64,000 bases of DNA from Halovenus aranensis (lineage in GTDB: Archaea; Halobacteriota; Halobacteria; Halobacteriales; Haloarculaceae): NCBI RefSeq assembly GCF_900100385.1, contig NZ_FNFC01000003.1, positions 181,200 to 245,199 of the forward strand, in the 5' to 3' direction. Shown here piece after piece: positions 17,588 to 27,241 of this stretch (the first letter of the stretch is position 1; each line of letters begins with the position of its first letter). The notes under the pieces were generated by a model, which worked only from the letters and a program-made list of their open reading frames with translations, was not told the DNA's origin and did no database searches. The position numbers and the translations under genes were made by a program.

Positions 17588-18298
17588 TCAGGCCTCGCCG
17601 TAGACAGGGACGGCTGCGCCGCTGGTGACACTGGTCGCGTCGCTACAGAGCGTGAGAAACGTCTCCGCGATATCCGCCGGGTCGACCCACGAGGAGTGGT
17701 CGGCATCGGACATCATCTCGCGGTTCATCGGCGTGTCGATGACACTCGGCATGACAGCGTTGGCCCGCAGTTGACCGCTGTTTTCCTCGGCGATAGTCTC
17801 GGTCAGCAGGCGAATGCCCGCCTTCGTCGCCCGGTAGATACCGTCTCCCTCGCCGCCTTCGAGCGAGGAACGGGCCGACACGCTGACGATAGCCCCCGAC
17901 TGCTCACGGATGTGTGGAATCGCGTGTTTCGACGCGAGGAACATCGTCTTCAGGTTCACGTCGAAGAGGAAATCGAACGTCTCGCCGTCGGTCTCGTCGA
18001 TTGGACTGCCGCCACGCCAGGTTCCCGCAATGTTCGCCAAGTAATCGAGCTGTCCGTGCGTTTCGACAATCTCGTCGACTGTCTCTGCGACGGTCGCCTC
18101 GTCGGTAAAGTCGCCCTCGTAGAAGTCGACTCTGCCGGGCTCGTCGAGCAGGAAATCATCGTCGTCGGGCCCCACTAGGTCGGCCCCACAGACGGTCGCG
18201 CCTGCGTCCAGAAACGCCTCCGCGACGGCACTGCCGAGTGCACCGCCGACACCAGTTACCAGAACGACACTGTCGCCGAACTCGAACGTTGCGGACAT
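17588..18298 (-). CDS. short-chain dehydrogenase/reductase
   Basis: A 236-residue NAD(P)-dependent oxidoreductase. The glycine-rich loop reads TGVGGALGSAVAEAF, an unusual TGVGGALG in place of the common TGxxxGxG spacing variants but functional. The NAG-equivalent is NIAGT, and the catalytic set is Ser in VSVSARSS and the Y-x3-K in YRATKAG. An acidic residue after beta 2 (CGADLVG) suggests preference for NAD. The start at 18298 (MSATFEFGDS) is favoured over the ATG 27 nt upstream. The substrate is unknown. Confidence 0.85.
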   Translation of the reverse strand: MSATFEFGDSVVLVTGVGGALGSAVAEAFLDAGATVCGADLVGPDDDDFLLDEPGRVDFYEGDFTDEATVAETVDEIVETHGQLDYLANIAGTWRGGSPIDETDGETFDFLFDVNLKTMFLASKHAIPHIREQSGAIVSVSARSSLEGGEGDGIYRATKAGIRLLTETIAEENSGQLRANAVMPSVIDTPMNREMMSDADHSSWVDPADIAETFLTLCSDATSVTSGAAVPVYGEA

Positions 18299-18343
18299 AT
18301 CTCTGTCGAGGGCCTGGACACGCATAAAGTTCGGGCGCGGCCG

Positions 18344-18799
18344 TCACTCGCCGCCTGCGGCACCTGCACAGAGGCTCTCCCAGCGGCCTTGCTCTTCGAG
18401 AAACGCCTGCAGTTCGTCGGCGTACTCGTCGACGAGAGCGGTCGCGGATTCGAGGCGGTTCTCGTCGATGCCGTCGTCTCCGCCGTCGCTACCGAACAGT
18501 CCACGAATCTTCCCGAGAACGCCGTCACCGCCGCTACCGCTGTCCTGTTGTCCCATAGGTGCGCCGCCCATCCCCTGGGGCATGTTCTCCAATTCGGGGA
18601 GGATATGCTCTACCTGGTCGGTGTCGGCGACCAGTTCGGCTTGTGCTGGGTCCTGCGGGTTCTCGATATCGAACTCGACTGCTGTCATAATGAGGCCCCA
18701 CTGCTGGTTAGTAAACTCGGAGGCGACGATGCGGTCGTTGAACTGCTGGTCGACCTGCATGCGTGCGCCCGCGAGTTTATCCTGCCATCCGTTGCTCAT
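18344..18799 (-). CDS. conserved haloarchaeal protein, DUF5799-like
   Basis: A 151-residue soluble protein in two parts. The first is a conserved half (NGWQDKLAGARMQVDQQF, then FTNQQWGLIMTAVEFDI); the second is variable, with a Gly/Asp/Gln-rich linker (GMGGAPMGQQDSGSGGDG) before a helical end (ESATALVDEYADELQAFL). From memory this matches the haloarchaeal DUF5799 family, for which no function is known. The start at 18799 matches the conserved MSNGWQDKL, 7 codons inside the longer frame. It is 45 nt upstream of the SDR start and may share a transcript with it. Confidence 0.72.
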   Translation of the reverse strand: MSNGWQDKLAGARMQVDQQFNDRIVASEFTNQQWGLIMTAVEFDIENPQDPAQAELVADTDQVEHILPELENMPQGMGGAPMGQQDSGSGGDGVLGKIRGLFGSDGGDDGIDENRLESATALVDEYADELQAFLEEQGRWESLCAGAAGGE

Positions 18800-18843
18800 G
18801 CTTGCCGGTACGACAGGCATCCCTATGAGCGTTTTCCACCGAG

Positions 18844-19245
18844 CTACAGGTCTGCGCCGTCAGTGACCGTGATGTCGGCGTGGAGCCCCTCGCGGAGCGC
18901 GGAGTGAACGTGGCAGATGTCTTCTGCCCGCGCGACGACATCGTCGACAGAGTCGCCGAGGTCTGCCTCGACGTGAATCTCGAAGGAGATGCTCGTGAGG
19001 TCGTCCCCGTCGTCGAGTTCCGCCGAGGACTCGACCTGTACTGTTCCAAGGTCTTCGAAGCCCTCCTTGTTGGCGCCGACGCGGAACGCCGGGATGAAAC
19101 AGGAGGCATAGTCCGCGACGAGTGTCGCGTTCGGGTCGGGGCCGTCTTCACCGGTCGCGTCGATAACCAGGTCGAAGTTCCCGACGACGCTTTCGGTTGT
19201 GTAACTCTCTTTACACGTGCTCGTGACGTTGATGTCAGACATCAC
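18844..19245 (-). CDS. OsmC/Ohr-family protein
   Basis: A 133-residue member of the OsmC fold. ADYASCFIPAFRVGANKEG carries the first redox cysteine in its usual position on the central helix, and AEDICHVHSALREGL carries the second. Family members are thiol peroxidases for organic hydroperoxides or related proteins. Two adjacent ATGs (19245 and 19242) make the start uncertain by one residue. It sits alone, 62 nt from the upstream metallo-hydrolase stop. In a haloarchaeon using gamma-glutamylcysteine (gshA at 6931) a thiol-dependent role would fit; that is inference. Confidence 0.82.
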   Translation of the reverse strand: MMSDINVTSTCKESYTTESVVGNFDLVIDATGEDGPDPNATLVADYASCFIPAFRVGANKEGFEDLGTVQVESSAELDDGDDLTSISFEIHVEADLGDSVDDVVARAEDICHVHSALREGLHADITVTDGADL

Positions 19246-19307
19246 CTGATGTTAGACCCCGAGCCTCAAAACTGTGTGTCTCCCTACAGTATTTGCAGCA
19301 ACAGGCG

Positions 19308-20018
19308 CTACAGTTCGAAAGTCTCGTCACCGTCGAGAACGACAGCCTCGGCCGCTGAAGCGTTCGTCTCGACGTACTGTTCGAACTCTGCGGTGTCGAT
19401 TTCTATCGGCGGGAACGAATCGTAGTGCATCGGGAGTGCGTAGTCGACGCCGAGCCAGTCGGCGGCAATCGATGCCTGGTGTGGGCCCATCGTGAAGTGG
19501 TCCCCTGCCGGCAGCGCCGCGGCGTCAGGGTCGAGATACTCGCCGATGATGTCGCGCATCGAGGTCATCAGGGCGGTGTCGCCAGCGTGATAGAACGTCG
19601 TCGACTCGCCGTCCTCGGTGGGGTGTGCATCCGAGATGACAAAGCCTGCCGGCATCCCGCCCGAGAACTCGTAGTCGGTCATCAGCCCGTTCGTGTGGTC
19701 GGAGCGATGCATCGTGACGAACGCGTCCCCGAGTTCGAGCGTACCGCCGATGTTGAAGCCGATAGTGTTCTCCTCGTCGACATCGAACTCGTCGGCGACG
19801 AACCCCGTTAGTTCTGGTGTCGCCGCGACCGTCGCATCACCGAACGCACCGACATCTGCGATGTGGTCTGCGTGTCCGTGTGTCAGCAGGACATAGTCCG
19901 GGTCGAGGTCAGACGGCTCCATCGAGGTCTTCGGGTTGTCGAAAAACGGGTCGATGAGCAGGCTGGTCGTCCCGAGTTCGACGTGCCACGTGGAGTGGCC
20001 GTGCCAGGTGAGTTCCAT
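19308..20018 (-). CDS. UPF0173-type metal-dependent hydrolase
   Basis: A 236-residue metallo-beta-lactamase-fold protein of the UPF0173 group. It opens with [15 protein letters not shown], as the family does, has the metal motif [11 protein letters not shown] near residue 44, then [16 protein letters not shown] and the ending [13 protein letters not shown]. The protein is complete at both ends. The family is widespread with unknown physiological substrate. It is distinct from the UlaG-like protein at 14504, although they share the fold. It has its own short upstream region; no operon partner is apparent. Confidence 0.88.
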   Translation of the reverse strand: MELTWHGHSTWHVELGTTSLLIDPFFDNPKTSMEPSDLDPDYVLLTHGHADHIADVGAFGDATVAATPELTGFVADEFDVDEENTIGFNIGGTLELGDAFVTMHRSDHTNGLMTDYEFSGGMPAGFVISDAHPTEDGESTTFYHAGDTALMTSMRDIIGEYLDPDAAALPAGDHFTMGPHQASIAADWLGVDYALPMHYDSFPPIEIDTAEFEQYVETNASAAEAVVLDGDETFEL

Positions 20019-20094
20019 TGCATGCGAGAGTTCTCACGAAATCCACTTAAGCTATGGTGTCCGGCTTACCGTCACCTGTCGACAGAGCGGTCGA

Positions 20095-20724
20095 TTATCG
20101 CCACGACTCGTGCATCGCCGCGGCGAGGTCGAGAGCTGTCTGTTCCTGTTCGTCGACCGATGCTTGACTGTTGGAGAAGACGACGTTGCCAATTGCGTTT
20201 GCGTCTCGGAAGATGACCTGTGAGTCGTTGTTATTAGCCGTTCCCCCAATCGCCTCGACGGCAATCGAGCGGGATTCGTAGCCAAACCCAAACTGGAACG
20301 GGGAGTCGTCAAATGCCTTGCGGGCTTCCTCGACAGTGTCGTACAGTCTGACCGTACTCGCACACACCTGCAGGCCAACGTCCTCTTCGCCGGAGGGTAC
20401 TGGGCGAAACAGCGCAACCGCGTCCTTATCGCGAAGTATCGACTCGTTGTCGAGGATTTCCCGCCCGAATCCGTTTTCGGCATCCCCCTCGCGCCACTCA
20501 CGGTCGGTCTTGTCGGTGAGTGTTTCGGCATCGGGCAGTAGTGACTCCGGACTCGTATCGAACGGTGAGTCATCATCACCCTCTGTCGAGACGCCGTCGT
20601 CGCCACCCCCCAGTCCGAGACAGCCAGTGACGGTGGCCGAAAGCGATACCATTGCCGTTGTGAAGAAGGCACGACGTGACTGTTGCACGGGTGATTGGAA
20701 GGGGAGAGATTCGATAAAAAACAC
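20095..20724 (-). CDS. Tat-exported lipoprotein of unknown function
   Basis: A 209-residue protein beginning with a twin-arginine signal (QSRRAFFTTAMVSLSATV) that runs into a lipobox TGCLG, so it should be exported folded by Tat and anchored by a lipid at the Cys. After the lipobox is a Gly/Asp-rich linker (GGGDDGVSTEGDDD), then a soluble extracytoplasmic domain with no motif I recognise. A GTG 13 codons in (just before QQSRR) is a possible alternative start. The neighbours are a two-helix membrane protein 23 nt upstream and a divergent DegP-like lipoprotein further away. Confidence 0.72.
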   Translation of the reverse strand: MFFIESLPFQSPVQQSRRAFFTTAMVSLSATVTGCLGLGGGDDGVSTEGDDDSPFDTSPESLLPDAETLTDKTDREWREGDAENGFGREILDNESILRDKDAVALFRPVPSGEEDVGLQVCASTVRLYDTVEEARKAFDDSPFQFGFGYESRSIAVEAIGGTANNNDSQVIFRDANAIGNVVFSNSQASVDEQEQTALDLAAAMHESWR

Positions 20725-20747
20725 GGAGGGTCACACTCTCGTTTCAG

Positions 20748-20978
20748 TTATCGACCCGTCGCTGCGGTTACCCACTGTTCGATCTGCCGGTTGAGCGCCC
20801 AGAACAGAATCACGACCATAACGACCACGGCAAGCGTGACGACCGCGCCGAGATATATGTCGTTGTCGGCAGGAAGTCCAACGAGTAACACGAGCGTGCC
20901 GGCAAGTACCATCTCGATGGCACAGCGAATCCCCGGGAGGAGAAAGCCAGGCGTCTCGTCGCCGCGTTTCGTTGCCAT
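20748..20978 (-). CDS. small two-helix membrane protein
   Basis: A 76-residue protein with a polar N-terminus (MATKRGDETPG) and two hydrophobic segments, about residues 21-37 and 43-62, ending in NRQIEQWVTAATGR. This is the pattern of a small haloarchaeal membrane protein; I do not recognise a named family. It is 23 nt upstream of the Tat lipoprotein and probably co-transcribed with it. It is divergent from the DegP-like gene. Confidence 0.65.
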   Translation of the reverse strand: MATKRGDETPGFLLPGIRCAIEMVLAGTLVLLVGLPADNDIYLGAVVTLAVVVMVVILFWALNRQIEQWVTAATGR

Positions 20979-21056
20979 ACCTCGGGTTGCGGGGCCCGGT
21001 GTAGTAGCTTTTTGCCTTCGCAGACAGTCTCGTCCGGAGAACTGTCTGGTGCCCGG

Positions 21057-21065
21057 TTATTTATT
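21057..21065 (+). promoter_or_regulatory. TATA-box promoter of the DegP-like gene
   Basis: TTATTTATT lies 24-32 nt before the ATG at 21089. This is a good archaeal TATA box at leaderless spacing, in the gap between the divergent small membrane protein and the protease gene. Confidence 0.55.
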
Positions 21066-21088
21066 GGCCTCGCGCCCCTGATTTCGAT

Positions 21089-22234
21089 ATGGACCAAGAC
21101 GTTTCTCGTCGCCGCCTTCTCGCAACGGCCGGGTCGGTGTTGTCGGCAAGCGTCGCAGGATGCGCGTTGCAGGCCCCCGAAGAGATTTCCCCCACAGAAC
21201 GCTCCCCAGAGAGCGAAGACCTCGGAGACTTTCCAGACGAGTTCGACACTCCCGAACAGCGCGTCGACAGCCCGCCGTCGACATCCGAACAGACTGCGGT
21301 GTACCAACAAGTCGTCGACTCCGTCGCTGCGGTCGAGGTGCGCACGCCACAGGGCCCGGCTGGTGGGTCTGCCTGGGTTTATGACGACTCGTATCTCGTT
21401 ACAAACGACCACGTCGTCGCGCTCGCTGACAGCACCTACGTCCGTTTCAGGGATGTGGGCTGGCGCGAGGCCTCGATTGTCGGATCAGACCCACACAGCG
21501 ACCTCGCAGTCCTCAACGTCGAAAACAAGCCCGACAGCGCAACGTCGCTCTCGCTCGTCGACGGGCCGAAAGCGGTGGGTACGCCCGTCGCGGCAATCGG
21601 GAACCCCTACGAACTCTCCGGTTCGTTCTCGACGGGCGTTATCAGCGGCCAGGACCGAAACATCCAGGTCCCCGGACGGGATTTCAGTATCGCAGACGGT
21701 ATCCAGACTGACGCCGCAGTCAACCCCGGCAACAGCGGCGGCCCGCTCGTGACCTACGACGGCGAGGTGGTCGGTGTCGTCAGTGCTGGCCGCGGCCAGA
21801 CTATCGGCTTCGCCATCTCGGCGGCGATGGTCGATCGAGTCGTTCCGGAACTCATCGACGACGGCGAGTTCGACCACTCGTATATGGGCATCCGGCTGCT
21901 CGACGTGCGGCCGGCCCTCATCGAGGCAAACGACCTCTCTGTCTCCTGGGGAGTCTACGTCCACAGAATCGCCAACAACGGCCCGTCAGACGGTGTTTTG
22001 CAGGGCACCGACGAACAACGGAATGTCAACGGTCGGAGCGTCCTCGTCGGTGGCGACGTTATTGTCCGCATGGACGACTGGCCGATTCCGAATCAAGAAC
22101 GACTTTCGGCATTTCTCGCCCTCGAAACCGACCCCGGCGACACTATCGAGGTCGAGGTCGTCCGCGACGGCGAGCGCCGGACCGTCCCGCTGACGCTCGG
22201 CACACGGCCGCCGGTCGAGAACCGTCCGCAGTAA
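21089..22234 (+). CDS. DegP/HtrA-like serine protease, Tat lipoprotein
   Basis: A 381-residue S1C-family protease on the outside of the cell. The Tat signal SRRRLLATAGSVLSASVAGC ends in a lipobox with Cys near residue 25. An acidic linker follows, then the trypsin-like domain with catalytic His in LVTNDHVV, Asp in HSDLAVLN and Ser in NPGNSGGPL. A PDZ-like domain (about residues 270-370, GGDVIVRMDDWPI) completes it. HtrA proteins degrade or refold misfolded extracytoplasmic proteins. All three catalytic residues are present. It is a single gene with its own promoter. Confidence 0.93.
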   Translation: MDQDVSRRRLLATAGSVLSASVAGCALQAPEEISPTERSPESEDLGDFPDEFDTPEQRVDSPPSTSEQTAVYQQVVDSVAAVEVRTPQGPAGGSAWVYDDSYLVTNDHVVALADSTYVRFRDVGWREASIVGSDPHSDLAVLNVENKPDSATSLSLVDGPKAVGTPVAAIGNPYELSGSFSTGVISGQDRNIQVPGRDFSIADGIQTDAAVNPGNSGGPLVTYDGEVVGVVSAGRGQTIGFAISAAMVDRVVPELIDDGEFDHSYMGIRLLDVRPALIEANDLSVSWGVYVHRIANNGPSDGVLQGTDEQRNVNGRSVLVGGDVIVRMDDWPIPNQERLSAFLALETDPGDTIEVEVVRDGERRTVPLTLGTRPPVENRPQ

Positions 22235-22328
22235 CACGCGCTACCACTCCAGCCCCATCGCTGGTGTCGGTATCTCTAGACGGTGAGCAGTGTGTCAAAA
22301 GCGTGTCGCGTCAGGCGAGACCCGAGAC

Positions 22329-23096
22329 TCAGATGTCGCTCTCGAAGTCGTCGAGCGAGTAGGCAGGCTCGGCGCCACGGCGGTCGAGCGTCTCGTTGGC
22401 GAGCAGCCAGTAGACGACCGACAGTGCCTTGCGGCCCTTGTTGTTGGTCGGGACGACGAGGTCGACGTTGCTCGTGGTATTGTTCGAGTCACACATGGCG
22501 ATGACGGGGATGCCAACCGTGATGGCTTCCTTGACCGCCTGTGCGTCGCCGATTGGGTCGGTCACGACGAGCACGTCTGGCTCGATGTAACCGTCGTATT
22601 TGGGGTTGGTCAGCGTCCCCGGGATGAAGCGACCGGTCCGGGCGCGAGCGCCGACTGCTTCGGCGAACTTCTCGGCCGGGAACCGGCCGTACTGGCGCGA
22701 CGACGTGACCAGAATCTGTTCTGGGTCGTAGTTCGACAGGAAGTTCGCGGCCGTCCGAATCCGGCTGTCTGTCATCGACACGTCCAGCACGTAGAGGCCG
22801 TCGGTCCGTACGCGGTGGATAAACCGCTCCATGTCGGCGGTTTTCTGCTGGGTCCCGATGTGGACACCGGAGCCGAGGTAGTCCTCGACCGGAATGAGCA
22901 GGTCGGCGTCCTCGTCGGACATCACGTCCTCGTCGAGTGTGGTGTCGTCTTCCGTGTCTGTCTCTGCCGCGTCGGGTGCGGCGGTCTGTTCGTCTTCCGT
23001 CTCGGTCTCGGGGGCCTCGTCGGCCGTCTCCGCCTCCTCGGCGGCGTCGGGCTCGACCTCGGACTCCTCGAGACCGTCGTTTTCGTTTTCACTCAT
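22329..23096 (-). CDS. rps2: 30S ribosomal protein S2 (uS2)
   Basis: uS2 of the small subunit, 255 residues. The first 60 residues are an Asp/Glu-rich extension (for example [19 protein letters not shown]), much more acidic than in non-halophiles. The conserved protein then begins at [19 protein letters not shown] and runs through [18 protein letters not shown] and [19 protein letters not shown]. It is the last gene of the long operon from tRNA-Ser and overlaps eno by 4 nt (ATGA). Gene order rpl18e-rpl13-rps9-rpoN-rpoK-eno-rps2 is standard for euryarchaea. Confidence 0.97.
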   Translation of the reverse strand: MSENENDGLEESEVEPDAAEEAETADEAPETETEDEQTAAPDAAETDTEDDTTLDEDVMSDEDADLLIPVEDYLGSGVHIGTQQKTADMERFIHRVRTDGLYVLDVSMTDSRIRTAANFLSNYDPEQILVTSSRQYGRFPAEKFAEAVGARARTGRFIPGTLTNPKYDGYIEPDVLVVTDPIGDAQAVKEAITVGIPVIAMCDSNNTTSNVDLVVPTNNKGRKALSVVYWLLANETLDRRGAEPAYSLDDFESDI

Positions 23097-24295
23097 GCGT
23101 TGTGTTCAATCCTGATGAGTTCGTTCAGCTTCGCCGTCCGCTCCCCGCCGACCGCGCCAGTCTTGATAAACGGCGCGTCCGTGGCGACGGCAAGGTGGGC
23201 GATTGTCGTGTCTTCAGTCTCTCCACTCCGATGCGAGATGACCGGGTCGTACCCGTTCCGTCGAGCGCGTTCGACCGCGTCGACGGTATCCGAGAGCGTT
23301 CCAATCTGGTTGGGCTTGATGAGGATACTGTTTGCTGCCCCCATCTCGATGCCACGCTCGAGGCGGTCGACGTTCGTCACGAAGAGGTCGTCGCCACAGA
23401 CCAGTGTCTCGGTACCGACGCGCGCTGTCAGTTCGGCGTACCCCTCGAAGTCGTCCTCGTCGATGGGGTCCTCGACGTACACTAGGTCGTGCTCGTCGAC
23501 CAGTTCGGCGATGTACGCGAGTTGTTCGTCGGTCTCTCGGACGGTCTCGCCGTACCGGTAGACGCCCTCTTCAGCGTCGTACAGCTCTGCTCCGGCAATA
23601 TCGAGGCCAATGCCGATCTCGAAGCCAACATCGTCCTCGACGATTTCGGTGGCTTCGGAGACGATGTCGAATGCCTGTTCGTCCTCGATAGACGGTGCCC
23701 AGGCGCCCTCGTCACCCTTGCCACAGGCCAAACCGCGCTCGTCGAGTACGTCACCGACGGCGGCGTGGACTGCGGCGTTAGCGAAGACGGCCTCCTCGAC
23801 GGACGGCGCGCCGACGGGGGCGGCGAGGAACTCCTGAATGTGGGTTGCGTCTGCGGCATGCTCGCCGCCGCCGACGACGTTGCCAAGCGGCGTCGGGAAC
23901 GTGTCGCCACGGAACGTGCCCCCAAGATGCTGGAACAGCGGCGCACCGAGTACGTCGGCGGCCGCCTTTGCGGCAGCCATCGAGATGGCAACTGCGCTGT
24001 TTGCGCCGATCTGTGAGAAGTCGTCCGTCCCGTCGGCCCCGCGCAGCGCCGCGTCGATGTCACGCTGGTTGCCAGCGTACACCTCGCCAACGAGGCGCGG
24101 AATCGCCAGTTCGCGTGCGTTAGCGATTGCCTCCCCGACCGGGAGTTCGATTGCCTCGTACTCGCCGGTGCTCGCGCCAGACGGCGCTTTCGCTCGTCCG
24201 AAGCCCCCACTTTCCGTCCGAACGTCTGCCTCGACCGTCGGGTTACCGCGTGAGTCGAGTACCCGCCGAAGGCGGACGTCCGTAACGAGTGTCAC
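23093..24295 (-). CDS. eno: enolase
   Basis: 2-Phosphoglycerate dehydratase of glycolysis and gluconeogenesis, 400 residues. It opens with the usual [20 protein letters not shown], contains the metal and catalytic region [33 protein letters not shown] with the catalytic Lys, and [17 protein letters not shown]. The start is GTG at 24295, overlapping the rpoK stop as GTGA, so translation is coupled. It lies inside the ribosomal/RNA polymerase operon, a conserved archaeal arrangement linking a glycolytic gene to growth rate. Confidence 0.97.
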   Translation of the reverse strand: MTLVTDVRLRRVLDSRGNPTVEADVRTESGGFGRAKAPSGASTGEYEAIELPVGEAIANARELAIPRLVGEVYAGNQRDIDAALRGADGTDDFSQIGANSAVAISMAAAKAAADVLGAPLFQHLGGTFRGDTFPTPLGNVVGGGEHAADATHIQEFLAAPVGAPSVEEAVFANAAVHAAVGDVLDERGLACGKGDEGAWAPSIEDEQAFDIVSEATEIVEDDVGFEIGIGLDIAGAELYDAEEGVYRYGETVRETDEQLAYIAELVDEHDLVYVEDPIDEDDFEGYAELTARVGTETLVCGDDLFVTNVDRLERGIEMGAANSILIKPNQIGTLSDTVDAVERARRNGYDPVISHRSGETEDTTIAHLAVATDAPFIKTGAVGGERTAKLNELIRIEHNA

Positions 24296-24471
24296 GCACG
24301 GTCACCTCGCCGCACGGTAAATGGGAGAACGTCTGCGTCGTACTCCTCGGCGGCGATGAGAATCGGCTCCGTCTGCTCTGTGTCGACGAGCACCGGTGCG
24401 CCGTAAGCCACCTGCAGGGCTCGTGCGCCGATAATGCGAGCCTTCTCGTAGCGGTTGTCTGGTTGCGCCAT
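24292..24471 (-). CDS. rpoK: RNA polymerase subunit K (Rpb6/omega homologue)
   Basis: A 59-residue subunit. It reads [20 protein letters not shown], then a [17 protein letters not shown] core and the end [10 protein letters not shown]. The [14 protein letters not shown] and GAPVL segments are the conserved omega/Rpb6 signature; it helps assemble the largest RNA polymerase subunit. The ATG at 24471 overlaps the rpoN stop codon by one base and its TGA overlaps the GTG start of eno, so three genes are joined without gaps. Confidence 0.95.
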   Translation of the reverse strand: MAQPDNRYEKARIIGARALQVAYGAPVLVDTEQTEPILIAAEEYDADVLPFTVRRGDRA

Positions 24472-24668
24472 TATTGATAGGGTGCGACGATGTCGACGAG
24501 GTCTTTGTGCGAGACCATCATTCGCCGGCAGCAGTGCCGTTCGATTCCCAGGTCGTCGAGCACTTTCTCCGGGTCCTCGGGCTCGCTTGCCTCTCGCGTG
24601 CGATGTTTAAACTCCTCCCAGTGTTCACCGACGACCGTTCCACACGTGAAACACCGGACTGGTACCAT
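24471..24668 (-). CDS. rpoN: RNA polymerase subunit N (Rpb10 homologue)
   Basis: A 65-residue zinc-binding subunit. It begins [20 protein letters not shown], giving the first C-x2-C pair, and the second pair is in [13 protein letters not shown], adjacent cysteines as in Rpb10. It anchors the D-L assembly platform of the polymerase. Two in-frame ATGs (24671 and 24668) make the start uncertain by one codon. It lies 10 nt downstream of rps9 and is coupled to rpoK. Confidence 0.94.
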   Translation of the reverse strand: MVPVRCFTCGTVVGEHWEEFKHRTREASEPEDPEKVLDDLGIERHCCRRMMVSHKDLVDIVAPYQ

Positions 24669-24678
24669 CATGGGTGTA

Positions 24679-25077
24679 TCACCGGTAGGATTTCTGATAC
24701 CGAGCGCGCGCACCGGGACCGCCCCACTTCTTGGCCTCGCGCTGGCGGACGTCGTTGACCAGCAGCGACCGGTCGAACTCCATGTACGCGTCACGGAGCT
24801 CGGCGTCGTTAGTGTGCTGGACGATACCGCGGGCAATCGCCGTTCGTGCGGCGTCGGCCTGCCCCATCACGCCACCACCCTCGACGGTGATGTCGATGTC
24901 GACTTCCTCGCGAAGGGGGTCGTCGATGACACGGAACGGCTCCAGAATCTTCAGCTGGGCCGACTCCGGGTCGTACAGCTCGACCGGCCGTCCGTTGATG
25001 CGGACCTTGCCGGTCCCTTCACGGACGGTCGCTCGCGCGATTGCCGTCTTCTTCTTTCCTGATGTGTTCGTTACCAT
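24679..25077 (-). CDS. rps9: 30S ribosomal protein S9 (uS9)
   Basis: uS9, 132 residues. The N-terminus has [20 protein letters not shown], followed by [13 protein letters not shown]. The C-terminus [12 protein letters not shown] is the invariant tail that reaches the decoding centre. Its start overlaps the end of rpl13 by 7 nt. It is a complete and ordinary member of the operon. Confidence 0.97.
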   Translation of the reverse strand: MVTNTSGKKKTAIARATVREGTGKVRINGRPVELYDPESAQLKILEPFRVIDDPLREEVDIDITVEGGGVMGQADAARTAIARGIVQHTNDAELRDAYMEFDRSLLVNDVRQREAKKWGGPGARARYQKSYR

Positions 25078-25505
25078 GTTACGTTCGCTCCGAGTTCTTC
25101 GCTCACGTCTCCCAGGGAGACGAACTTGATGTTCGAGAGCCTGTCCAGTGACGTATCATCGAGCACCTCCGCCTCATCGTACGGATTGCCGACGTAGATG
25201 CGGATGTTCTCGAACGCCTCACGGCCGCGTGACTTCTTGTACGGCAGCATGCCACGCACCGCCCGCTTGAAGATGCGGTCCGGACGCTTGGGGTAGTACG
25301 GTCCGCTGTCGGACCCAAGCTCGCGGCGTTTGATGTACGTCTCCATGGTGTCCTCCTCGCGGCCGGTAATGACCGCTTGCTCGGCGTTGACGACCGCAAT
25401 GCGTTCGCCATCGAGCGCGCGTTCGGCGACCTGCGAGGCGACACGGCCCATGATGCAGTCGCGGGCGTCGACGACGATGTCAGCCTCGAATTCGGCGACG
25501 CTCAT
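25071..25505 (-). CDS. rpl13: 50S ribosomal protein L13 (uL13)
   Basis: uL13, 144 residues. The conserved [19 protein letters not shown] is near residues 13-31, [11 protein letters not shown] follows, and [20 protein letters not shown] is the RNA-binding core. It overlaps rpl18e by 4 nt upstream and rps9 by 7 nt downstream. The length and order are typical for archaea. Confidence 0.97.
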   Translation of the reverse strand: MSVAEFEADIVVDARDCIMGRVASQVAERALDGERIAVVNAEQAVITGREEDTMETYIKRRELGSDSGPYYPKRPDRIFKRAVRGMLPYKKSRGREAFENIRIYVGNPYDEAEVLDDTSLDRLSNIKFVSLGDVSEELGANVTW

Positions 25506-25852
25506 CGAATCACCCGTACGTTCGCTGCTTCCGGATTGTCTTCGAGAATCTGTTCGAGTTTCATTGTCTCACCGACCTGGTCGATTTTTGTCTTCGCAGT
25601 GCCCGAAAAGTCGACTGCGGCAACGGTGACCTCCTTGCTGAGGGCACCGCTGCCGAGCACTTTCCCCGGCACGACGACTGTCTCGTCTTCCTGTGCGTAC
25701 CGCTCGATGCGGCCCAGGTTGACCTCTGCGTGCGTCCGCCGCGGCTTCTCCAGTCGCTCGGCGACATCTTCCCAGACGTCGCTGCCGGAGTTCCGGGCAG
25801 CCGACTTCAGGTCGGCGATGAGACTGTTGAGTCTCGGGTTTGTCTTGCTCAT
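25502..25852 (-). CDS. rpl18e: 50S ribosomal protein L18e (eL18)
   Basis: eL18, 116 residues, found in archaea and eukaryotes only. It opens [20 protein letters not shown] and has [20 protein letters not shown] in the middle. It follows the tRNA-Leu gene by 18 nt and overlaps rpl13 by 4 nt. It is the first protein gene after the tRNA that splits the operon. Confidence 0.96.
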   Translation of the reverse strand: MSKTNPRLNSLIADLKSAARNSGSDVWEDVAERLEKPRRTHAEVNLGRIERYAQEDETVVVPGKVLGSGALSKEVTVAAVDFSGTAKTKIDQVGETMKLEQILEDNPEAANVRVIR

Positions 25853-25870
25853 AACCTACCTCCTGAAAAA

Positions 25871-25955
25871 TGCAGGGAGCAGGATTTGAACCTGCGGACC
25901 CCTACGGGACAGCGCCCTGAACGCTGCGCCGTTGGCCTGACTTGGCTATCCCTGC
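25871..25955 (-). tRNA. tRNA-Leu (CAG)
   Basis: An 85-nt tRNA with a long variable arm. The 7-bp acceptor stem GCAGGGA/TCCCTGC pairs exactly and the discriminator is A at 25871. The anticodon stem CAGCG/CGCTG encloses the loop TTCAGGG, giving anticodon CAG (reads CUG, the main Leu codon of such genomes). The T arm has GGTTCAAATCC. No intron is visible. CCA is not encoded. It lies inside the operon between rpoD and rpl18e. Confidence 0.96.
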
Positions 25956-26075
25956 GCGCAATTGTTGGTTGGTCTGTCCCCCACAAACCCGTTTCGGTCT
26001 GTCGGTCCACGCCGCTCTCCAGCGCGACCCGACGGGCCGGTGTATACGTCGGCATGTGGGGGAATCCTGTCATTG

Positions 26076-26852
26076 TTACAGCTGTACCGTCTCTTTGAGC
26101 TCCGCCGCGCGCGATTCGAGCGTTCCAGCCGCCTGCCGGACGAGGTCGTCGACGCTGAACGAGCCGTCCGTTTCCACGTCGAAGACGAACGCATCCTGCA
26201 CGTCGCGAACGGCAAGCTCCTTGTCCGGGTAGCGATTGGTGAGGTCGTTGTCGAAGGCGTCGGTCGACACGAGTTCGCCGTTCTCGGCGTCGGCGTCGGC
26301 GTGTTCGGCCGCCTGTTCTTCGATGACGCCCCGGAGGATGTGGGGGTCGCCGTCGTCGAACTCGCTTTTATCGCCGGTGACTTCGACAGTCTGCAGGTGT
26401 CGGTAGCCGACCGCCACGCCACCCTGATGTTTGGCGTGTTCACGGCCGGTGTCGAGTACCGCATCGGCCTCGAACTCCAGGCGCTGGCCCTCCTTGAGGT
26501 CGATAATCGGGATGTGCTCGTCCGCGACAGACACCATCTCGTCGCTGGAAACGATATCCCCAGAGTACGCCGTGTCGGGACCAGACACGTCGAGCGAAAG
26601 TGTCACCTCGTCGCCGATTTCGAACTCGCCGGGCGGCGTCGTCAGCGGCACGAGTCCGAGCCGGAGGCCGATTTGCTCGTCGAACATCACGCTCGAGTTC
26701 TCGACGACCCGAACGGTGTCGATACTGAACGTCGGCACGTCGGCGATCATCGCCCGCCGGATGCCGTTGGCAAAGGCCGGCGTAATCGGACGGACGACAA
26801 AGCGTGCGTGTCGTTCACTTCGGTCGACGAACTGGACCTCGTACTCGGACAT
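26076..26852 (-). CDS. rpoD: RNA polymerase subunit D (Rpb3/alpha homologue)
   Basis: A 258-residue subunit D, part of the assembly platform with L, N and P. It opens [18 protein letters not shown], then [19 protein letters not shown], the alpha-like dimerisation motif, and [16 protein letters not shown]. No cysteines are visible in the insert domain, so unlike some archaea it cannot hold a 3Fe-4S/4Fe-4S cluster, as expected for a haloarchaeal subunit. It sits 2 nt after rps11. Confidence 0.96.
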   Translation of the reverse strand: MSEYEVQFVDRSERHARFVVRPITPAFANGIRRAMIADVPTFSIDTVRVVENSSVMFDEQIGLRLGLVPLTTPPGEFEIGDEVTLSLDVSGPDTAYSGDIVSSDEMVSVADEHIPIIDLKEGQRLEFEADAVLDTGREHAKHQGGVAVGYRHLQTVEVTGDKSEFDDGDPHILRGVIEEQAAEHADADAENGELVSTDAFDNDLTNRYPDKELAVRDVQDAFVFDVETDGSFSVDDLVRQAAGTLESRAAELKETVQL

Positions 26853-26854
26853 GA

Positions 26855-27241
26855 TTAGAAGCCCGCGTTCTTTGGACCGCGGGTACCATCGTGTGGAATC
26901 GGGGTCACGTCTTCGATACGGCCGATTTCCAGCCCGGCACGAGCCAGCGCACGAATCGTCGCCTGTGCGCCCGGCCCGGGGTTGGTCTGCTGGTTACCGC
27001 CAGGACCGCGAACGCGGACGTGGACGCCTTCGACGCCCTGGTTGAGAACGTTCTCGGCGACTTCCTCGGCCATCTGCATTGCGGCGTACGGCGAGGCCTC
27101 GTCACGGTTCTGCTTGACGACCGTTCCGCCACTGGATTTAGCCAGCGTCTCGGCACCGGTCTGGTCCGTGATGGTGATGATGGTGTTGTTGAACGATGCG
27201 TGCACGTGGGCAATGCCCCAGATACTATCTTCGTCTGCCAT
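26855..27241 (-). CDS. rps11: 30S ribosomal protein S11 (uS11)
   Basis: uS11, 128 residues. Conserved pieces are [20 protein letters not shown], the core [20 protein letters not shown] and the invariant C-terminal [22 protein letters not shown] end. It directly abuts rps4 (no gap) and rpoD (2 nt). It is an ordinary member of the rps13-rps4-rps11-rpoD block conserved from bacteria to archaea. Confidence 0.97.
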   Translation of the reverse strand: MADEDSIWGIAHVHASFNNTIITITDQTGAETLAKSSGGTVVKQNRDEASPYAAMQMAEEVAENVLNQGVEGVHVRVRGPGGNQQTNPGPGAQATIRALARAGLEIGRIEDVTPIPHDGTRGPKNAGF